DNA from: a bacterium
Lineage (GTDB): Bacteria; Patescibacteriota; Minisyncoccia; Phycocordibacterales; Phycocordibacteraceae
Direction: 5' to 3'
Assembly: GCA_021812955.1 (NCBI GenBank)
Contig: JAKAMJ010000035.1
Span: 1 to 6,971 of the forward strand
Length of the DNA stretch: 6,971 nt
Below the pieces are notes generated by a model that ran no database searches, was not told the origin of the DNA, and saw only the letters and a list, made by a program, of their open reading frames with translations. This document shows positions 4,792-6,971 of this stretch, piece after piece. Made by a program: the position numbers and the translations under genes. Every line of letters begins with the position of its first letter. The first letter of the stretch is position 1.

Positions 4792-6096
4792 ATGGCATTC
4801 GACCGGCGAGAGACGCTCCTGCTTGTGGCGGGGGATTTCCTTATATTGGCGGCGTCCTTGTGGGCGGCGCTCGCTTTGCGCAACTTCTCGTTTCCGGCGC
4901 TCGGCCGTTTCGAGCAGAACCTCGTCCCGTTCCTGCCGATGTTCCTCATCTCGCTGGTGGTCTTCTACACGGCCGGCCTGTACGAGAAGCAGACGCGTCC
5001 GATCCGCCGCTCGATGGGGGTCCGCATCTTCGGCGCACAGGTGGCGACGGTCGCGATAGCCGCCATCCTGTTCTTCGTGCTCCCGCTCTCGATCGCGCCG
5101 AAGACGATCCTGGTTCTCTATCTCGTCGTGTCTGTCGTCGCCGAGAGCGCGTGGCGTTTCTACCGGATGAACCGCGAGATGAAAGAGGAGAATCGCGTGC
5201 CGGCGGTCCTCGTCGGCTCGGGGCCTGCAGTGATGGAGCTGTATGACGAGATCACGAAGAACGATCGGTACCTCATCCGTTTCGTGAAGCGCCTGGAGGC
5301 GGCCGACTTCTCGCGCCTGCAGATGGGGGATGCGCGCGCGCTCGTCGTGGACGCGCAAGTGGCCGCAGGGAACCTGAAGCTCGTGAACGAGCTGGTCATG
5401 GCGGGCGTCGCGATAAAGGACTTCGCGTCGCTCTACGAAGAGGTGTTCGACCGCGTCCCGATCGACCACTTGGACGCGCCGCAGCTGCTCCGCGCGTTGT
5501 CGAGGCGGCACCGGCTGTACGACGGCGTGAAGCGGGTGTTCGACCTGCTGTTCGCGCTCGTCGGCATCGCGCTCGCGTCCCCGTTCGTCGCGCTCGCGGC
5601 GCTCGCGCTTGCGGCGCAGGGTTCCGAGCCATTCTTCATGAGCGAGCGCATCGGGAAAGACGGGCGGATAATCCGCATCGTCAAGCTGCGCACGATGCGC
5701 TTCAACGACAACGGCGATCCCGAGCTGCAGAAGAAAAACCGCGTGACCGCGCTCGGGAAGGTGCTCCGCAAGTCGCGTATCGACGAGCTGCCGCAGCTCT
5801 GGAACGTGCTCGTCGGCGAGCTGTCGTTCATCGGTCCGCGCCCCGAGCTGCCGAAGATAGCCGAGGTGTATGAGCGCGAGATACCCGCGTATTGGATGCG
5901 CCATTCCATAACGCCCGGGCTTTCCGGCTGGGCGCAGATCCTCGACTACGACGCGCCGCGCGGGGGAGCCGACGTCGCGCGCACGCGCCGCAAGCTCTCG
6001 TTCGATCTGTACTATCTCAAGCACCGGTCGTTCGGGCTCGACCTCGCCATCGCGGTGAAGACCATCCGCGCGCTCCTGTCTTTTTCGGGGACTTGA
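4792..6096 (+). CDS. Polyprenyl-phosphate sugar phosphotransferase (WcaJ/PssY-like bacterial sugar transferase), 434 aa
   Basis: The enzyme moves a sugar-1-phosphate from a nucleotide sugar onto undecaprenyl phosphate, the first membrane step of exopolysaccharide or glycan assembly. Hydrophobic helices at about 8-28, 46-63, 82-99 and 104-120 form the N-terminal membrane part. Residues 135-225 form a degenerate Rossmann-like domain (VLVGSGPA 139-146). A reentrant helix (247-275) leads into the catalytic domain, with KLRTM (298-302), the catalytic D331-E332 pair in DELPQLWNVL, GELSFIGPRPELP (342-354), PGLSGWAQI (375-383) and KLSFDLYYLKHRS (401-413). Length and order are typical of the large, polytopic family members. 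Start ATG 4792 follows a -10 box closely and lacks a Shine-Dalgarno site. The partner glycosyltransferase diverges from it. The sugar specificity cannot be read. Confidence 0.94.
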   Translation: MAFDRRETLLLVAGDFLILAASLWAALALRNFSFPALGRFEQNLVPFLPMFLISLVVFYTAGLYEKQTRPIRRSMGVRIFGAQVATVAIAAILFFVLPLSIAPKTILVLYLVVSVVAESAWRFYRMNREMKEENRVPAVLVGSGPAVMELYDEITKNDRYLIRFVKRLEAADFSRLQMGDARALVVDAQVAAGNLKLVNELVMAGVAIKDFASLYEEVFDRVPIDHLDAPQLLRALSRRHRLYDGVKRVFDLLFALVGIALASPFVALAALALAAQGSEPFFMSERIGKDGRIIRIVKLRTMRFNDNGDPELQKKNRVTALGKVLRKSRIDELPQLWNVLVGELSFIGPRPELPKIAEVYEREIPAYWMRHSITPGLSGWAQILDYDAPRGGADVARTRRKLSFDLYYLKHRSFGLDLAIAVKTIRALLSFSGT

Positions 6097-6185
6097 CTTA
6101 ATAATCAGATAGGGCATCATTCAGGCAGGGCAGAAAGGTCTTTGACTGGCGCACAAGAAGCACGCGCTAAATAAACAATGGGAAA

Positions 6186-6190
6186 GGAGG
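6186..6190 (+). promoter_or_regulatory. Strong Shine-Dalgarno site deciding the 6197 start
   Basis: AAAGGAGG ends at 6190, 6 nt before ATG 6197, which selects this start over ATGs at 6178 and 6192 (both out of frame). The spacing is identical to that of the 185-aa orphan gene. Confidence 0.8.
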
Positions 6191-6196
6191 TATGCC

Positions 6197-6622
6197 ATGA
6201 AATGCGTTCAACCGATAGATGCGCCCGTCCTACTGGCGTTTGACGTCAGCGAGCGGTTCGTACCAGGCGAGGGTATATGGCTCGTCAGTTCCAGGTTTTC
6301 GGAGCGGTTTTCTGGTGTCGTTGAGGCACCCATCGGCTGCCGTGAGTTGGCTATCCGCGAGTTGATCGGCCATTTGGACGATCAGACAATCGTGCGCCAA
6401 TGCGGCGAGGAATTCGTCGAGACGCGTCTCGGCCATCTCCATTGGGCGTTGAGCCGTGTCGGTGCCGCGACCCGCGGGACCTGGCTATATGCGTATGCGC
6501 GAGATGTTGGCGGCAGATTGGCCCCGGTATGCGTACTCTGGCATCCGGAGCGCGGCGCATTCGTGGATTCTCCAGTTCGGATAATCCGGTACGCGAGAGC
6601 GCACGTCCTTGTTCATCGGTAG
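6197..6622 (+). CDS. Hypothetical protein, 141 aa
   Basis: I do not recognise a family. The product has no membrane segment or signal peptide. It alternates short hydrophobic strands (10-16, 26-31, 96-101, 109-115, 127-139) with charged turns, suggesting a small alpha/beta cytoplasmic protein. Cysteines lie at 3, 48, 69 and 112, without a clear metal-binding spacing. It starts after a strong Shine-Dalgarno site and ends 20 nt before a strong terminator, so it is probably a single-gene unit. A promoter is not obvious: TTGACT occurs at 6093-6098 and 6142-6147, but no good -10 stands at the right distance. Together with the 185-aa gene it forms a pair of orphans with classical ribosome sites in a region of leaderless genes. 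Confidence 0.72.
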   Translation: MKCVQPIDAPVLLAFDVSERFVPGEGIWLVSSRFSERFSGVVEAPIGCRELAIRELIGHLDDQTIVRQCGEEFVETRLGHLHWALSRVGAATRGTWLYAYARDVGGRLAPVCVLWHPERGAFVDSPVRIIRYARAHVLVHR

Positions 6623-6640
6623 CGCTTCGCGGGCAATTTT

Positions 6641-6679
6641 GACCCCGCACTGTTCCGACAGTGCGGGGTTCTTTCTTTT
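6641..6679 (+). terminator. Strong intrinsic terminator after the 141-aa gene
   Basis: A 12-bp perfect stem pairs 6642-6653 with 6658-6669 (core CCCCGCACTGT), closed by a TCCG tetraloop and followed by a T-rich tail TTCTTTCTTTT (6669-6679). It is the strongest hairpin terminator in the window. The folD -10 box begins 3 nt after the tail. Confidence 0.93.
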
Positions 6680-6694
6680 GGTACAATCAGCGCA
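6679..6694 (+). promoter_or_regulatory. Extended -10 promoter for a leaderless folD transcript
   Basis: TGGTACAAT (TG at 6679-6680, -10 box TACAAT at 6682-6687) is an extended -10 element. The box ends 6 nt before ATG 6694, the same geometry as at 1040-1052, so transcription should start at the A of the ATG. Any -35 contact would fall within the terminator hairpin; no good match is seen. Confidence 0.65.
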
Positions 6695-6971
6695 TGATAA
6701 TCGACGGGTGGAAGATGGCTGCGGAGGTGCTCGCACGCGCGAAAGCGCGCGCGGATGGGCTCTCGCGACGACCGAAGGTCGTAGCGATCGCGGCGAACGA
6801 GTCGCCAGCTACGCGGTCGTATCTGGCGATAAAAGAGAAGCGCGCGGCAGAGGCGGGGTGCGAGCTTGAAGTGCGGCGATTCGCAGAGGATGCAAGCACG
6901 GCGGCGCTCCGCGCCGCCGTGCTTTCTGCAGCGGAGACGGCCGATGCGGTCATCGTCCAGCTCCCGCTCCC
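6694..6971 (+). CDS. folD: FolD, methylenetetrahydrofolate dehydrogenase/cyclohydrolase, N-terminal part (cut by window end)
   Basis: FolD interconverts 5,10-methylene-, methenyl- and 10-formyl-tetrahydrofolate with NADP in the cytoplasm, feeding purine and formyl-Met synthesis. Only the first 92 codons are in the window. The visible N-terminal catalytic domain shows a family-like opening (MIIDGWKMA), a strand PKVVAIAANESPATRSYLAI (27-46) with the active-site pair Y43 and K47 in the YxxxK motif, a helix, and VIVQLPLP (86-93), the conserved substrate-site strand. The usual V-G-x-D-P-A-S segment reads A-N-E-S-P-A-T, a variant of a normally well-conserved loop. The NADP-binding half lies beyond the window. 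The ATG follows a -10 box by 6 nt and has no Shine-Dalgarno site. Confidence 0.9.
   Translation, partial: MIIDGWKMAAEVLARAKARADGLSRRPKVVAIAANESPATRSYLAIKEKRAAEAGCELEVRRFAEDASTAALRAAVLSAAETADAVIVQLPL

Noticed and set aside
4639..6120. Long minus-strand open frame of 493 codons opposite the sugar phosphotransferase
   Set aside because: Its translation is low-complexity and rich in R, E, H and D, as expected from the antisense of GC-rich codons. The plus strand carries all family motifs over the same region.
1..6971. CRISPR array, insertion sequence, prophage or toxin-antitoxin module
   Set aside because: I saw no regularly spaced repeats, transposase motifs, phage structural genes or paired small toxin genes. 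The only repeats are the intron palindromes, RNA stems and terminators described.

Overview
This window reads as a chromosomal fragment of a Candidate Phyla Radiation (Patescibacteria, probably Parcubacteria-like) bacterium. The evidence is a group I intron inside the 23S rRNA gene, protein starts placed 9-12 nt after a -10 box with no leader or Shine-Dalgarno site, a small membrane-anchored protein with a C/D/G-rich motif that I associate with this group, and compact single-gene transcription units. G+C is high in most coding parts. The taxonomic call is inference; no database search was possible.

Region 1 (1-1037) is the 3' end of a ribosomal RNA operon on the plus strand. It holds the last part of 23S rRNA (exons 1-46 and 399 to about 693), interrupted by a 352-nt ORF-less group I intron at E. 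coli position 2593 in the peptidyl-transferase region. Next come 5S rRNA with an 18-bp flanking stem, a tRNA-like gene with an abnormal 5-nt anticodon loop, and an intrinsic terminator. The intron core (P3 to P9.0) can be folded by eye. Its P1 is unusual: a perfect 16-bp helix with U-A instead of U-G at the splice site.

Region 2 (1040-2961) is a two-gene unit. A leaderless gene encodes a 262-aa single-pass envelope protein with a four-cysteine motif. Two bases later comes a RodA/FtsW-type SEDS peptidoglycan glycosyltransferase.

Region 3 (3005-3730) is a small orphan gene with a near-consensus promoter, a leader with a hairpin, a strong Shine-Dalgarno site and a coiled-coil product. It is closed by a terminator that faces the convergent next gene.

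Region 4 (3756-6096) is a divergent pair for surface polysaccharide. A GT4 glycosyltransferase on the minus strand appears to lack a block near its C-terminus. A polyprenyl-phosphate sugar phosphotransferase lies on the plus strand. They share a 43-bp promoter region. Together with the SEDS protein this makes most of the window an envelope-building neighbourhood.

Region 5 (6097-6971) has a second orphan gene with a strong Shine-Dalgarno site, a strong terminator, and the start of folD (one-carbon metabolism), leaderless and running off the window edge.

The most notable signals are the intron with its odd P1, the tRNA-like gene with the contracted anticodon loop, and the split between leaderless recognisable genes and two unrecognised genes with strong Shine-Dalgarno leaders.
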